Positions 1-11,764 of a stretch of DNA of 44,054 nucleotides are shown here, one piece after another. The position numbers were made by a program, and so were the translations under genes. Source of the stretch: Wuchereria bancrofti (taxonomy: Eukaryota > Nematoda > Chromadorea > Rhabditida > Onchocercidae). The stretch's first letter is position 1. Each line of letters begins with the position of its first letter. The stretch spans positions 12,367,705-12,411,758 of the forward strand of contig SSBO01000012.1 in NCBI GenBank assembly GCA_005281725.1, read 5' to 3'. Under the pieces are notes generated by a model. It made no database searches. It was not told the origin of the DNA and was given only the letters and a program-made list of their open reading frames with translations.

Positions 1-165
<165 letters not shown>

Positions 166-1148
166 CCAATGATTGGTTTTGAAATTCTTTCATCAATTTC
201 TTTTTAATTTCACTCAACATTTTTTACAAAAGTCTATGTTCTTTTCCTGTTTTTCTATCAATTTAATTTAATTCTGATTAATTTTCCAATTCTAATATCA
301 TTTACTTCCCCTAATTTCTGGTTCAAAAATTAATAATTTCATCTTTTTTCTTTTCCTGCTGCATTATTATCATTGATATTTTTTCCCCTACTATCATTAT
401 TAACTATTACTGTAACTTTTCCTTTACTTAAGAAATTTTATTCTACAAATGTAAAGATTCAATCATTACAGTAAACATCAAGTAATCAATGATAACTGAA
501 TGATAATTATGTATGTATGTGTATATTTGATAAATTACATAAATAAATGACAATTATTAAAAGGAGAGAAAAGAATTCTTTTTCAAATTGAATAAAAAGA
601 AAGAGAAAGAGAAGAAAAGTAATCACAATTAGGTCATTTTTTACTTTTCATGAATTTCCATTTTATTTTTAACTTCGTTTTCTTCCATTTTGTCATTTAA
701 TCAATATTTATTTATTTTATAACATCGTGAACGTATGATATAATATATGATGTGATTAAATAAATTTATTCAATATGAAACAAATCAAAATTTCAATTAA
801 TATTTCAATCAAAATTTCAATTAAGTATTTACTAAAAAAAATTTACCATTGGTTATTACTATTATTAAATGCTCTTAGATTACTGCTATTATTACAGGTT
901 ATATATAGGTTATATAGATTATATAGATTATAGATTACTGTTATAAAAATTTTATAAATTATATAATTATATAGATTAGTCGTCCATACATTATTTGTAT
1001 TATATTATTTATATCATTTCAGAATATTTAAATGTTATCAAAGAGGGCATTATGAAATTTTCATTTTTTTTTCATTTTTAAATTTATTTTAACTTTTAAT
1101 TTTAAGCTAGTTTCATTTTTTGACCAATTAATTTATATATTTTTTTAC
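166..1148. other. AT-rich upstream region, no gene seen
   Basis: This stretch holds T-rich and A-rich DNA, short TATAT-rich tracts (about 900-970, a loose repeat of TATATAGATTA) and no open frame that resembles coding sequence. It is the likely promoter side of the kinase gene, but I cannot point to a specific core promoter element. Confidence 0.6.
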
Positions 1149-1151
1149 AGA
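1139..1151 (+). promoter_or_regulatory. Possible spliced-leader trans-splice acceptor / 5' UTR start
   Basis: A run of T followed by ACAG (AG at 1149-1150) lies 176 bases upstream of the kinase ATG. Many nematode mRNAs receive a spliced leader at such a site. No convincing outron or upstream exon donor is visible, so this could equally be the acceptor of a 5' UTR intron or not be used at all. Confidence 0.35.
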
Positions 1152-1326
1152 CTTTCAGTTGAAGCACAACATTCAGTGATGCTGCAAGCAAAATTCGAAA
1201 CATCCAAACAATTAAACAATCGTACTGATAAAGTGATAATTGAAAAAGTGATAATTGAAACAATCGTACTGATAAAATAATTGTTATTCCTACTGATATT
1301 AATCTGAAGTGAAAAAAACAACAACA

Positions 1327-4300
1327 ATGTTTTGGAATATTTTGATCATTCTTTTCATGTTTTTCTCAAGATCCGAGCTTATCAATCGCTCTTTATTATT
1401 ATCACCCTTATCATCATCGCCATCATCTTTATCTCCCTCCAAGTTTACATCCCTTTCATTAATACAAACTTATTATACTGCACAACCGCCACATCATTTC
1501 ACTTATACTACTTCAATTAATTTTGAAAATGATCAAAATGGCCTAACTGTCAATGATATCACCAAGTTGCGACAGGTATTACTACTCTTTTATATCACTT
1601 TTTTTTTTCGATTTGTTTGATGATTTTTTTTTTGCTTATTAGCAAATTATTTTTTCTTTTTTGGTAAAAAGTAAAAAAAAGAACTGTTAGATTTCAGCCA
1701 GAGTTAATTGAAAATATTAGTTTTTAAACAAAATGCCAAATGAATAATTTGTAACTATTAACTATTCAAATTTGCAACGTTTAAGTTTGTTTAATTTTAC
1801 TTATTTCCACTGAAAATTTCAAAACATTGTTAAACTAATTCAGGCAAAAATCATAATATGTATAGAAAAAAACTAATTTGCAACTATTATTCAGATCATA
1901 ATTAATAATTAATTAAGCAAAAATTTCTTTTCTGTGAACTCTTTTTACTATCACTAATTAGTTATTTTTCTTATTCTCAGTTTAAGTTTATACTGTATTC
2001 GTATAAGTTAATGAAATCATAACTTAAAAGTTACTGAAAAAAATAAATTGTCGTTTATTCATTATTTTTGTCATTTAAATATGACAAACATATCAAACTA
2101 TCTATTTATCATTTTTCAGTGACTTTTGTCATCATTCTTTTATCAATAACTTACCAATCGAGAAAATAGTAAATTGTTCTTAACAAAATCTTCATTTTCA
2201 TTTTATTCATTAATTTCACTGCAATTTTATTTCTTCAACTGTTCTTTTCCTCCATTCATTAAATCTCATTTTTCTATTTCTTGATTTTTCTTTTGTTTGT
2301 TTCTTTATTGCTTCCCAAATGTTACTAATAAATTGGTAGCAATAATATCGAAAACATGAAAAACACATCTTCCAGGTGTAAAGTTTATGTTTGATTTTCA
2401 ATTTCCTGTCTAAAAATGGATTATTGATGATGGTTGACAATGTGGATAATTTGAACCCTGCAATTACCCCGAAATATTTGCTTTCTTTGATGAAATCATT
2501 CAAAAGCAAACGAACTAATATTTAATAAATTATATTTGTAAAGAACGTTCCAAATTTTAAAAATATTTCGTATGTTATTTCACAAATTTTATGAAAGGTT
2601 AGGTTCATAAAATTAGAAAAGTTGAAATGGATTTTGAAATTTTTTCGCATTTCGATTACAACAAATTGATAAGTATTACTTCTTAAAAACATTTCTTTAA
2701 CCGGTTTACATTTCTTATCTCAGTCTTTGCATATTTTGCCCTTTAACTGACCAGAACTTTAAAATGATTTCATTGCATATTTTCATGAAATTTGTGCTTA
2801 TTGAAGATTTATTTTTCTAATAGTTTATTAATAGTTTGTTACTTTATCGTCAAAGCTAATGGATAATTATGTTGTTAGAAACTAAAATGATAAATAAATT
2901 AATAAGTCAGTTATGTCAAAAAAAAGACTAAATGAAAAGCTCGAAAGTTATTCTCTGTTCAAATTCAAATTTCTACTTTCAATGTTAAGTCTAAAATTAA
3001 GTGTAAATTACAATAGTAAAACAATTTATTTCTAAACAATTTAATACTTTTAACAATAATAAATCATAATAGTTATCTAATGATAATGATTTCTTATTGA
3101 ATTATTTCAAATTCATGCCAATTCTTAATTTTATTTTAATTTTGTTTGCTATGTACATTTTTCTTCAGATTGCGAGCAGAATGAGTCAAAATTTGCAATC
3201 AATAACAACATTTCATAAACAATTATCAAATGATTATTATAATAAGGAACAGGAACAAACTGTTAAATCAGATAATAATCTGCAATTAATATCAAATACT
3301 GATAATCAATTGTGGCCTTCTCATAAAACTATTCCGGAAAATACGAAAGAAGAGGGACAATGGTATTACGGTAATGCATTTCTATACTTTGATACCAGTA
3401 TATTTCAAATCTATATATTTGAATTGATCAAATTAAGATTACACATACTTATCTAACAAATACTTTAATTAACTTTGTTAACGTAACTTAGTAGCTTCTA
3501 ACTTTGTTAACGTAACTTAGTAGCTTTCTAAAATATTTAGACTAATTTGAATATTTAGACTTGCTTAGTGAATATTTTTAATTTTTAATGCTTAAAGTAA
3601 ATCCTCAATTGATGATACTTAAGTTCAGTAGTCAGTTGTATTAAAACTTGCATAAATTTTATTAAATCAATTGTTCATTTTAGGGCATATAAAAATAAAT
3701 ATATTACATTGAAATTTACAGCTCTAACTTTGAACTCGACTTTTGTTGCAGATCGTAATTATTTGGATTATAATCCGGAAGATTCGAGAATCGAGTCAGC
3801 ATCTCGACTGGTTCATGAATTACCTAATGATCTAAATGACACTGTCACGCATATTTCTCAAATCACCAATGATTCAATTTTGCATTCTGTTGCAGGTATC
3901 ACACCTAATATTTTATAATGAAATTTAACAATTATTTCTGTTTTTAATAGTTCTTGAATACCTTAGTAATACATAAAGTTCATTTAAATAATTCTATCGA
4001 TTTCGTTATGTCTGTGAAAAATTATATGGTCTATTGCATACTTAATTCAATCTACCACTCAAAATACTATGATCAGATGTTGTACTATTAAAAATACAAG
4101 CATATTTCTTATCAGTTTCACTTAATCACATTGCATCTATACTATGATTAGGTTACTTTACTGATCAAAAAGTGTTGCATCTTCAAAGTAATCAGTGACT
4201 ACTCATATTCGTACTCATTGCTGCTTAACTCCTAAAAATATCATCTTTTATTCTTAAATGTTAAATCCTCAAAAAGTGCTATGTATACAACATGAGTTAG

Positions 4301-7300
4301 AAGATGTAAAACTCTATGTATACGTCAATTTTTTGATGCGTGCTACGTCATTTACACTATTGCTGACCTGAGTTATCTTATTGCTGTCTTAAGCTAATAA
4401 TCTCATCATATAACATATTTCATTCTGAAAATTTACTCGCACAACATAAATTTTGCATGAAACCACAAATTAAAGTAAATTAAACCTAAAATAAGTCAAA
4501 ACGAATTTAGAACTAGAAAATTTTTGATATGAATGCCAACAAGCATTCAACAATTAATAATGCAAAAATTGATTATTTACAGTAAAACTAGGATTTGGTA
4601 TTGGTTTATCATTACTAATACTCCTATTGATCATCCTTATTGCTATTCTGTATCGAGAATGGTTACGACGAAATTTGCAATCAGAAAATAACACTGATAA
4701 CAATTCATCTGATTTTTGTTTTAACTGTAATTTTGGTGGAGAAACAGCGATAAAGAAGATAACGAGTTTCAGTATCGGAAGATCACAGAAGCATTATAAA
4801 GATGAAAACAATCGATGCATTGAAGGAATTCACGATGTGTAAGTGTTTAGTAAAGTTTCAAATTGTGGTAATTATTTGAACATTAAATATATTAGACTTA
4901 ACTTGGTAATTTAATTTGATATTAAACTTAACTTCATAATTGCATTCAGCCTAATTTGGTAATTATATTAAGCGTAACTTTATGATTACATTAGCCTCAA
5001 ATTGATAATTGCATTAACTTCAATCTACTTTCTTAAATTACTCCTACTTTAAAAATTTTCTTATGTCTTGCACAGCGGTATTTTTACTTGATTACTGTTT
5101 GTGAAACAAGCAATCCTTTTTTTCGATTCTCAATTGTCAATCTTTTGCTGTGATGACGAAAGATTGAAATAAAAATTTTTCGAGGGATTGTAAAGTTTGT
5201 CTTTAATTTTCCAAAAACAAGTCTGAAAGATTTTGTTAAGAGATCTTTCACGTTTTCACTTCTTTTTTTTTCTGTGATAAGTAAAAAATCCCAACAGATC
5301 TAAAAGTTGTTTTAATTGTGGATAAATAGTAATATTTAGAGGAGGTGAAAAGAAAAGTGAAATAATACTTACTTTCAAGAACATTAGTATTCTCAATAAA
5401 ATTCTTGCAGGGAAAAAGACACTTTTATTATTTATCACTTAAGTAATTTTCCTCCTTTTTTTTAAGCGAAAATTTGTGGTTGCTAGAAAAATCACGATTA
5501 GTGGTATTTCATGAAATGAAATTCGGTTCTGGCGCATTTTGCAATGTCTACAAAGGTTTTAACTTTGTTCATATACACATATATTTATCAGAAATAGAAA
5601 CAGTGACAGGAAATAATAATTTTAAAACAGAGCAATTTATCAAAATGTATACATAAGTTACAGTTAACAGTTTGCTTTGAATAATTGAAATTTTTCTAGA
5701 CAATTAAAATAAATTATAGTTGTTTATGAAAATGTATTTATCATAATTATATAATAAAAGCATTTAATAATTATTAAAGTTTATAATGATTATGGTTCAT
5801 TAGACTTTTCTCTTTTGATGAAATAATAATAATAACGTTGAAAATGTTTTTTTTATATTGATTAACAAAGAATAATTAAAAATATTATTTTCTATTATTA
5901 TAATTATAACAATAACAATACTAATGTAGGTAATAATTTTTTTTACACTGATTAACAACGAATAATTAAAAATATCATTTTCAATTATCATAATTTACTA
6001 ATGATTATTAATGGTACAGTTCTTATCAATAACTTCACTGATATTTCTTTTGCGATAAATTATTGTATTGTTTTTCTTTTCTTCCTTATATTAAAGATTT
6101 TTCGCTAATTCTTTTCTCTTCAATTTTTTAGGCGCCATCAAAGGATTAGCGCCAATTTGTAAAATAAATCCATCATTATTATCTACTGGAACATTCAAAG
6201 ATTGCATGTGTGCTGTAAAAATGCTTCCTTCTATTGCAGATGACATTGCGCATGCTGACTTTATCCAGGTTTTATCGTTTTAACAATACTTCAGATAAAG
6301 TTAGTAATAGTTAAAATAGCAAATTTTGGCGCAAAAAAAGTCAAATCGTAATTTTATTTGCTATATGTAATAAATTCATAACATCATTTATCCATAGAGA
6401 AAGGATGAAAAATGTTTGGAAAATCATTTAAATTTCATATTGAATTACTAAATTTAATGATGGATCGCTTACTAAATTAATTACTTTAATCATCCTTTGA
6501 AAAATTTTCGTTTGTTTCTTTTTTGCTACTGTTATCATTAACAAAATAGAGAATAATATTGGCTATAACATTTAACAAAAGTATCATTATGAAAAAAAAA
6601 ATGTCGAGGGCTAATCTTTGACCTATTCATCACATTGAATTATTACATTTGCTTGTTTTCTGACATTTACTACAATGTTTGCTCTTTTTTTTGGTAGATA
6701 TGTTCAAACATATATTTTCATTTCCAATTGTTTTAGTTTCAAAATTCTAATTCCAATTTAAAAACTCTAATTTTAATTGGAAGCACCAAATTAAATTAAT
6801 TGTAGGAAATAAAATTTATGAAATCACTCAAATATCATCCACATTTAATAAGTATGCTTGGTATAAGTATTGATAATAATGGTAACATTATGCTTCTTAC
6901 CGAATACTGCGATTTGGGTGATCTTTTACACTTGGTACGAAATAGAAAAGGCGAAATTATTATGGTTCATTTTAATTTTATTACTTATCAAAATTTTATC
7001 CAAAAAAAAGTTTGTTTAAAAAATTTTCGAAAAAGTTTATGAAAAAACTACAGCTTTCAAATATTATTAGCAATAAAATTAAATTTCTTACTATGAAGGG
7101 AAAAAAAGTAGGAAATCTTTTTTTTTAGAATCATACAAATGAACATTCAAAATTACGAATCAAGGATTTGGTATCATTTGCATGGCAAATCAGTAATGGA
7201 TTAGTAAGTTTATGCTTTATAAGAAAACAATTTTTTTCTTACAAAATTACAAGTTAAATGCATTATATTAGTTGAAAAAATATATAAGTTGAAAGAAAAA

Positions 7301-9170
7301 AGTTTAGCTAAAGTTAATTTTAGCAAAATATCATTAATGTGCCAATGATTCCTTCTACTCTTTTCCATGTGTTTTGGAAAATAAATGTATAATTGACTAA
7401 TCTATACTTACGTCTAATACGAATTATAGTTTCACGTTATATAGGAATATTTGAGCAGTATAGGATGCGTACATCGCGACGTAGCTGCACGTAATATATT
7501 TGTCAATGCCACAAATATTTGTAAGGTTAGCTTTTTCTCTTCCTGTAATTTAATTAATGTAGTCAATAGTCAAAACATCCACCTGTCTACCCGTAATATT
7601 ATTTTAATATTACTAACATACGCGTATCGTTACTGTTAGCATTTAGATTGACACAGTAAATATGAAATGAAACTGACAAGTAGTTGATATTGCGCTTAGC
7701 ATTGATAGTTCAACTTTTCTTTTTATTTTGATTTTAATTTTGGTAGTTATTCAATTTTAATACATCAACTTTAATAATAAAGATGATAAATGCTTGCAAT
7801 TGATATTTTAACCATTGCATCATTTAGCTGGAATGTTTTTTTTAGAAACTTAATAAATTCTCACGACCATATGTAAATTTCTACTTATTTACTTTTGATA
7901 ATATTTATTTCTATATTCATTCATTTAGTTCTATTTTAATTAAAATTATGATTGAATATGCTATTTGCATAATCTACCAAACATTCTAAGTTTATTTACT
8001 GTTAACATTATTATCCACAAAACTTTATAAAGTTCGTGAAATATACATTTTATATTCTGATAGAAGAAATAAAAAAGAAAAAACATTTCATGAGACAATC
8101 CGGCACATCAAATTAAAACATTAAATTAATCTTCTCTCATGCTCTTCTTTGTTTTCTTTTCTTCAATTTTATTGTTATTTTTTTCATAATTTTTAATTTC
8201 AATCATTTTCATTGGTTTGTTTTACTGTACTACCATTTTATTAAAGCTTTATTGAAAATTTTTGAATTTCATAAATTTATGAAGTGACTGAAAAAAAAAG
8301 CCAAATGTTAAAAGCAGAAATTTAAAAAGTGCACTATGACACATTAGAACCAAAAGAAAAAAATCGTTGTTAAGTAATTTTATTCTTTAAATTAACAAAT
8401 TTATTAATTGAACAAATTTAAAAAATTATTTTTTATTTTTTACAGATAGCTGATTTTGGTTTATGTCGATTATCCGATTCGTTTATTTACTCAGGTCGTA
8501 GTGGAAGGTTACCGCTAAAGTGGATGGCACCGGAATCATTACGATCATATGAATATTCAATTAAAACCGATGTGTATGTAATTACAGTATTCTTAATTCA
8601 TTTAGAAATTTTAAGTAATTTTGTTTGAAATCATTATAATATTTGGTCTTTACATTATTAATTGATATCCAATGTAAAATTAGGTAGGGAATTACTGCCA
8701 GTGAAAAATAATACCTATAATTTGGCAAGTTAAAATGGAATTATTTACTTCCAAAGATTATTTTAGCAATAAAAATTAAGAATTGTTCGAGTTTTCTTTT
8801 TTTTATTATAACGCTTAATTTTATCTAAATCACTGTAACTTTGAAACTTAATAGTCACTTGCACAACCTTAACTCACCTCTTCTAATTTCAGATGGTCTT
8901 ATGGCATACTACTTTATGAGATATTTTCATTTGGTGAAGTACCTTATGCACTTTTGCAAACAACCGAAATTCTTGATTTCCTAAATTCAGGCGCTCGTCT
9001 TAGCCAACCTCAATATTGCCCAGCTAATATGTTCGTTTTCTTTCTTGTTTCTTCCCTTTTATTTTATCGTTTGCTATTACTAATCTAATTTTGAAAATTT
9101 CAAGTAATCCGCTCCCATAAAAACTTTACCACCCATTAATCATTTTTCTTCCATCTCCTGCCAATATTAA

Positions 9171-9204
<34 letters not shown>

Positions 9205-10721
9205 CTCAACTATTCATCATTTTCTCAATCTATAGCTTTGCACTATTTTGTCAACCTTATCAATCTCTGTTCTCTTGCAAATTATTGCAATATTTTCTCT
9301 CATTCTATCAGTAAATAATTCTACCAGCATTTCGAAGTGTAAAATTCATTTATTTATTCCAATTTTCATTCCTTGAATAAACTTGTCTCAGACGCATTTC
9401 TCATCTTCTCCCTTTTTTCTTTTCTAAATAATTTAAAAAAAAAAAAAAAAAAANAAAATATATAATAGCAAAAAATAAAATTTCAACACATTTTAGGATT
9501 TTTCAGGATATAACAAAATTTGATAACGATAATTATCAGTTGTGTGATATTCTAAGACGTCAAAAATGGGTGCTAATGCGCAAACACCGCTTTATTCAAT
9601 GACTCCTACGCCTCCTCCACCTCTTCCTGATAGTAAAAATATCAAGAAAGCGATACAAACATTAGATTTTGAAACTGTAGGATCAGATGTGGTTGGACAG
9701 GTATTCTTAGTTTGTTTTCTTTTTTTTATAAAGCAATAAAAAATTAGAGTAACTAGAATTTAGGCTCAATTTCATGCATCATTTAACTTTCTAATTAATA
9801 TAAGCAAAAGATGTTGAAAAAACGACAAAAGCTGATATTTTTGAAGAATTATCAATTATAATTGAACAATTTTATTCAATTAATAATTATTAAAGTTGAT
9901 TACTGCAATAATTGGGAAAATTTATTTTCTGTTTGAAAACGAATAACGTCATTTTATGTGTGTTATTTCAGCAAGTACGAATGAAATGATTTGATAAATA
10001 ATATTGCAGGAACAACGATTGGGATTTCAAGAGTGGATAAGTTTGACGTTGGATCGTGAATGTACGCCAATTCTTTACGTTTATTTTGCTGGTACTGCTA
10101 TACTTGGCGTTATTACTGTGGGTATTATTGTTATTGTCGGTTTACAATGTAATTGGAATTTTGTTGCTGTAGAATGAACATTAAAAAATTGTGATTTTTT
10201 TCGTGCTAAATAGAAAAAAGTAGTTGTTGTTGTCAATTTAAGTAAATTTAAGTAATCGACCATCAAGATTGCTGTTACCAACACCAAATAATATATAATC
10301 TTCAATATCTTTGCAATATTAGTATACTTTTAAATTTTAGAAATTGTTCATTCGTTCATGTTGAAGCATTAATCAAACTGCATAATTTTTTGCACATTTT
10401 ATTTTCTTTCGGTGAATTGAAATGTGATAAACTGTGATAAGTAAACATTTAATGAATACAAAAGTTATTTGTTATAAGAAATCTGAAGTCATCCGATTTA
10501 TCCAGATCTTTTTATTTATTTCTATCATTTTATTAGTTTCTAATTTTCTTTTTTTTGCAGCCTTTTTTTGAATATAGCATTATTGATACTTTTGTTAGTT
10601 TAGCTTAAATAAAAATGTGGCGTAAAAATTTATAATTATCATTGTGATCATTAATTATCATTGCTATTGTTATTTCGCTGATTTATTATTATTTATTTAT
10701 TATTATTGTTATTATTATTAC

Positions 10722-10761
<40 letters not shown>

Positions 10762-11217
10762 CAATATTGGCAGGAGATAAAAGAAAAATGATTAATGGAT
10801 GGTAAAGTTTTCATGGAAGTAAATTATTTGGAATTTTCAAAATTAGATTAGTAATAGCAAACGATAAAATAAAAGGGAAGAAAAAAGAAAGAAAACGAAC
10901 ATATTAATTGGGCAATACAATGTTGGCTAAGACGAGCACCTGAATTTAGGAAATCAAGAATTTCGGTTAGTCTCAGACGCATTTCTCATCTTCTCCCTTT
11001 TTTCTTTTCTAAATAATTTAAAAAAAAAAAAAAAAAAACATCTTAACTACATAATTAAAGAATTGGAATAGAAATAATTTTTAGATATACGCTGATGCTT
11101 CAATGTTGGCAAGACGAATCATCTTTGCGGCCCAATTTCACAGAAATTTGTGCCATTTTACGAGTAATTCTGGAAGATAACTTAGGACCTTATGGATATA
11201 TGAATTCGACTGATTGA
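1327..11217 (+). CDS. Receptor tyrosine kinase, nematode KIN-15/KIN-16-like class
   Basis: Twelve exons: 1327-1575, 3169-3370, 3752-3895, 4583-4838, 5467-5555, 6132-6268, 6806-6964, 7129-7203, 7445-7525, 8446-8573, 8893-9030, 11085-11217. They give 596 codons and all phases agree. Residues 1-20 are a hydrophobic signal peptide (MFWNILIILFMFF). The ectodomain (to about 198) has no cysteine, a Ser/Pro-rich stretch and three NxS/T sites (NRS, NDT, NDS). One membrane segment spans about 202-222. The kinase domain shows a Gly loop GSGAFCNV (304-311), Lys343 in AVKM, alpha-C Glu360, HRDVAARN (Asp449), DFG (467-469), activation-loop Tyr479, APE (492-494), DVWSYGILLYEIFSFGE and CW-RPNF. The segment GLAPICK-CAVKMLP-ADDIA-HADFIQEI-MKSL-YHPHL is typical of the worm KIN-16 group. 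The reaction is ATP-dependent tyrosine phosphorylation at the plasma membrane. The start is the first ATG giving a signal peptide. Intron 11 is disrupted by an inverted duplication and an N. Confidence 0.93.
1576..3168 (+). other. Kinase intron 1
   Basis: This 1.6-kb intron starts GTATTA and ends TTCTTCAG. It is AT-rich. A minus-strand frame of 97 codons (2216-2509) lies inside it, but it begins at TTG and resembles no family I know, so I do not call it a gene. Confidence 0.75.
3471..3528. repeat. 29-bp tandem duplication in kinase intron 2
   Basis: The unit beginning AACTTTGTTAACGTAACTTA occurs twice head to tail (3471-3499 and 3500-3528), with one mismatch at the end of the second copy. 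Intron 2 is 3371-3751 and is otherwise featureless. Confidence 0.9.
3896..8892 (+). other. Kinase introns 3 to 10
   Basis: The introns are 3896-4582, 4839-5466, 5556-6131, 6269-6805, 6965-7128, 7204-7444, 7526-8445 and 8574-8892. Donors include GTAAGT (intron 4) and GTATGT (intron 10). Acceptors are short T-rich tracts ending in TAG, CAG or, for intron 4, AAG. Apart from the repeat at 5810-5995, I see only AT-rich DNA. Confidence 0.8.
5810..5995. repeat. Imperfect ~90-bp tandem duplication in kinase intron 5
   Basis: The stretch TGATTAACAA-GAATAATTAAAAATAT starting at 5859 recurs at 5949 with a few changes, giving a 90-bp period. It is flanked by AAT-rich DNA and has no coding potential. Confidence 0.7.
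8963..9202 (+). repeat. Left arm of inverted duplication: end of kinase exon 11 plus intron start
   Basis: This stretch covers the last ~68 bases of exon 11, the donor and the first ~170 bases of intron 11, ending in an (AAT)n tract at about 9172-9202. It reappears in reverse complement at 10720-10967 with substitutions and small indels, so it is a diverged duplicate and not an assembly echo. Confidence 0.85.
9385..9453. repeat. 69-bp direct repeat, copy 1, ending at an N
   Basis: The stretch beginning GTCTCAGACGCATTTCTC and ending in a poly(A) run is identical to 10970-11038. Copy 1 stops at the single N (9454). Copy 2 runs on into kinase exon 12. The arrangement suggests that a contig ending at 9453 overlaps the sequence at 10970. 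Confidence 0.85.
9566..10177 (+). CDS. Small single-pass membrane protein 'X', intact copy
   Basis: Two exons, 9566-9700 and 10010-10177, are joined in phase 0 and give 100 residues. The intron has GTATTC at its start and ATATTGCAG at its end. The N-terminal part has a proline tract (TPTPPPPLPD, residues 13-22) that resembles an SH3 ligand. Residues 46-65 are polar with one Cys, and residues 66-90 form a single hydrophobic membrane segment (YVYFAG-AILGVITVGIIVIVG). A short tail ends CNWNFVAVE. There is no signal peptide. The family is not recognised and no function is assigned. The gene lies within intron 11 of the kinase on the same strand. It is the better-preserved member of an inverted pair, since its partner X' carries a stop. 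Both copies share the splice sites and most residues, which supports a real protein-coding ancestry. Compared with X', this copy ends early after VAVE because of a TGA. Confidence 0.72.
10608..10613 (+). terminator. Poly(A) signal AATAAA downstream of X
   Basis: AATAAA lies about 430 bases after the X stop codon. At the matching place in X' the hexamer is AATAAG. Assignment to X is by position only. Confidence 0.4.
10680..10770. repeat. (ATT)n-rich microsatellite at a duplication breakpoint
   Basis: Runs of TTATTATTATT with ATTT interruptions join the 3' flank of X to the antisense exon 11 fragment. Matching (AAT)n tracts occur at about 9172-9202 and 11785-11810, the two places whose sequences are joined here. 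Confidence 0.85.
10720..10967 (-). pseudogene. Antisense fragment of kinase exon 11 and intron 11
   Basis: In reverse complement, 10967-10896 reads as the end of kinase exon 11 (TTEILDFLNSGARLSQ...) followed by the donor and intron start. A one-base deletion and substitutions after the codons for SQ break the frame (CCTCAATATTGCC in the real exon against ATTGTATTGCC here). It carries none of the other kinase exons and lies antisense within the kinase gene, so it is not functional as kinase coding sequence. Confidence 0.85.
10970..11038. repeat. 69-bp direct repeat, copy 2
   Basis: This copy is identical to 9385-9453. It leads directly into the last 45 bases of intron 11 and exon 12 (11085). 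Confidence 0.85.
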
Positions 11218-11764
11218 TTAAATAAATGAAAACTTTGACCCAAGTGTATCATAAATTTTTTAAATTAAATGAAATTTATTACTAAATTAATTAAAAATAT
11301 TTATTTTTCACTTCTCAACAATTTCTCAACAATACAAACATTTCTCTTTCTTGTTCCTCTTTTCTTTCTTCCTCATTCATTCCTTATCTTAAAGTTGAGT
11401 TTAAAGAAAAAAAAAAAAGAAGGAAATTGAAGAATTGAAAAGTTCTCCTGTCTGTCTGATCGTCGAATAAAATGCACTAAAACGTTTGATTTCCTCCTTC
11501 TAAAACATTGAAGAATCATATTTATACTTCACTATAAGTCATTGACTGGAAGTTAAATATTAATATTGAATGGTGGAATTTTTGAGAAAATAATTTTGTT
11601 TGGACAATTTTGATAATAATTTTACAACAGAAATTGTCATATTTTTCTATTTCGAAATCGTTTTTCCACGTTAACTTATCTACATTGACGTTATTCGCTA
11701 AAAGCTTGTATAGGAAGATATATTTGTTGAACTAAAACAATATTAATAATGAAAATGCCAATAA
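11218..11764. other. Region downstream of the kinase, no gene
   Basis: This AT-rich 3' flank separates the kinase from X' and contains the likely kinase poly(A) signals. No coding sequence was seen. Confidence 0.65.
11466..11471 (+). terminator. Candidate kinase poly(A) signal AATAAA
   Basis: AATAAA lies about 250 bases after the kinase stop. Another AATAAA at 11221-11226 overlaps the region only a few bases past the stop and would give an extremely short 3' UTR. Confidence 0.4.

Larger units (their letters stand above)
9455..10735 (+). repeat. Left arm of large imperfect inverted repeat containing gene X
   Basis: The whole segment matches the reverse complement of about 11765-13066, through the coding exons, the intron and the 3' flank. 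There are scattered substitutions and indels. Both arms end near (AAT)n/(ATT)n tracts on the inner side. The spacer holds an antisense piece of kinase exon 11 and the last kinase exon. Confidence 0.88.

Noticed and set aside
2216..2509. Minus-strand 97-codon frame inside kinase intron 1
   Set aside because: It starts at TTG, has no family resemblance and no splice support. A frame of this length is not surprising in a window of this size.
10081..10305. Minus-strand frame over exon 2 of X
   Set aside because: It is a shadow of the X coding exon on the opposite strand. The matching plus-strand frame at 12209-12415 is the same shadow of X'.
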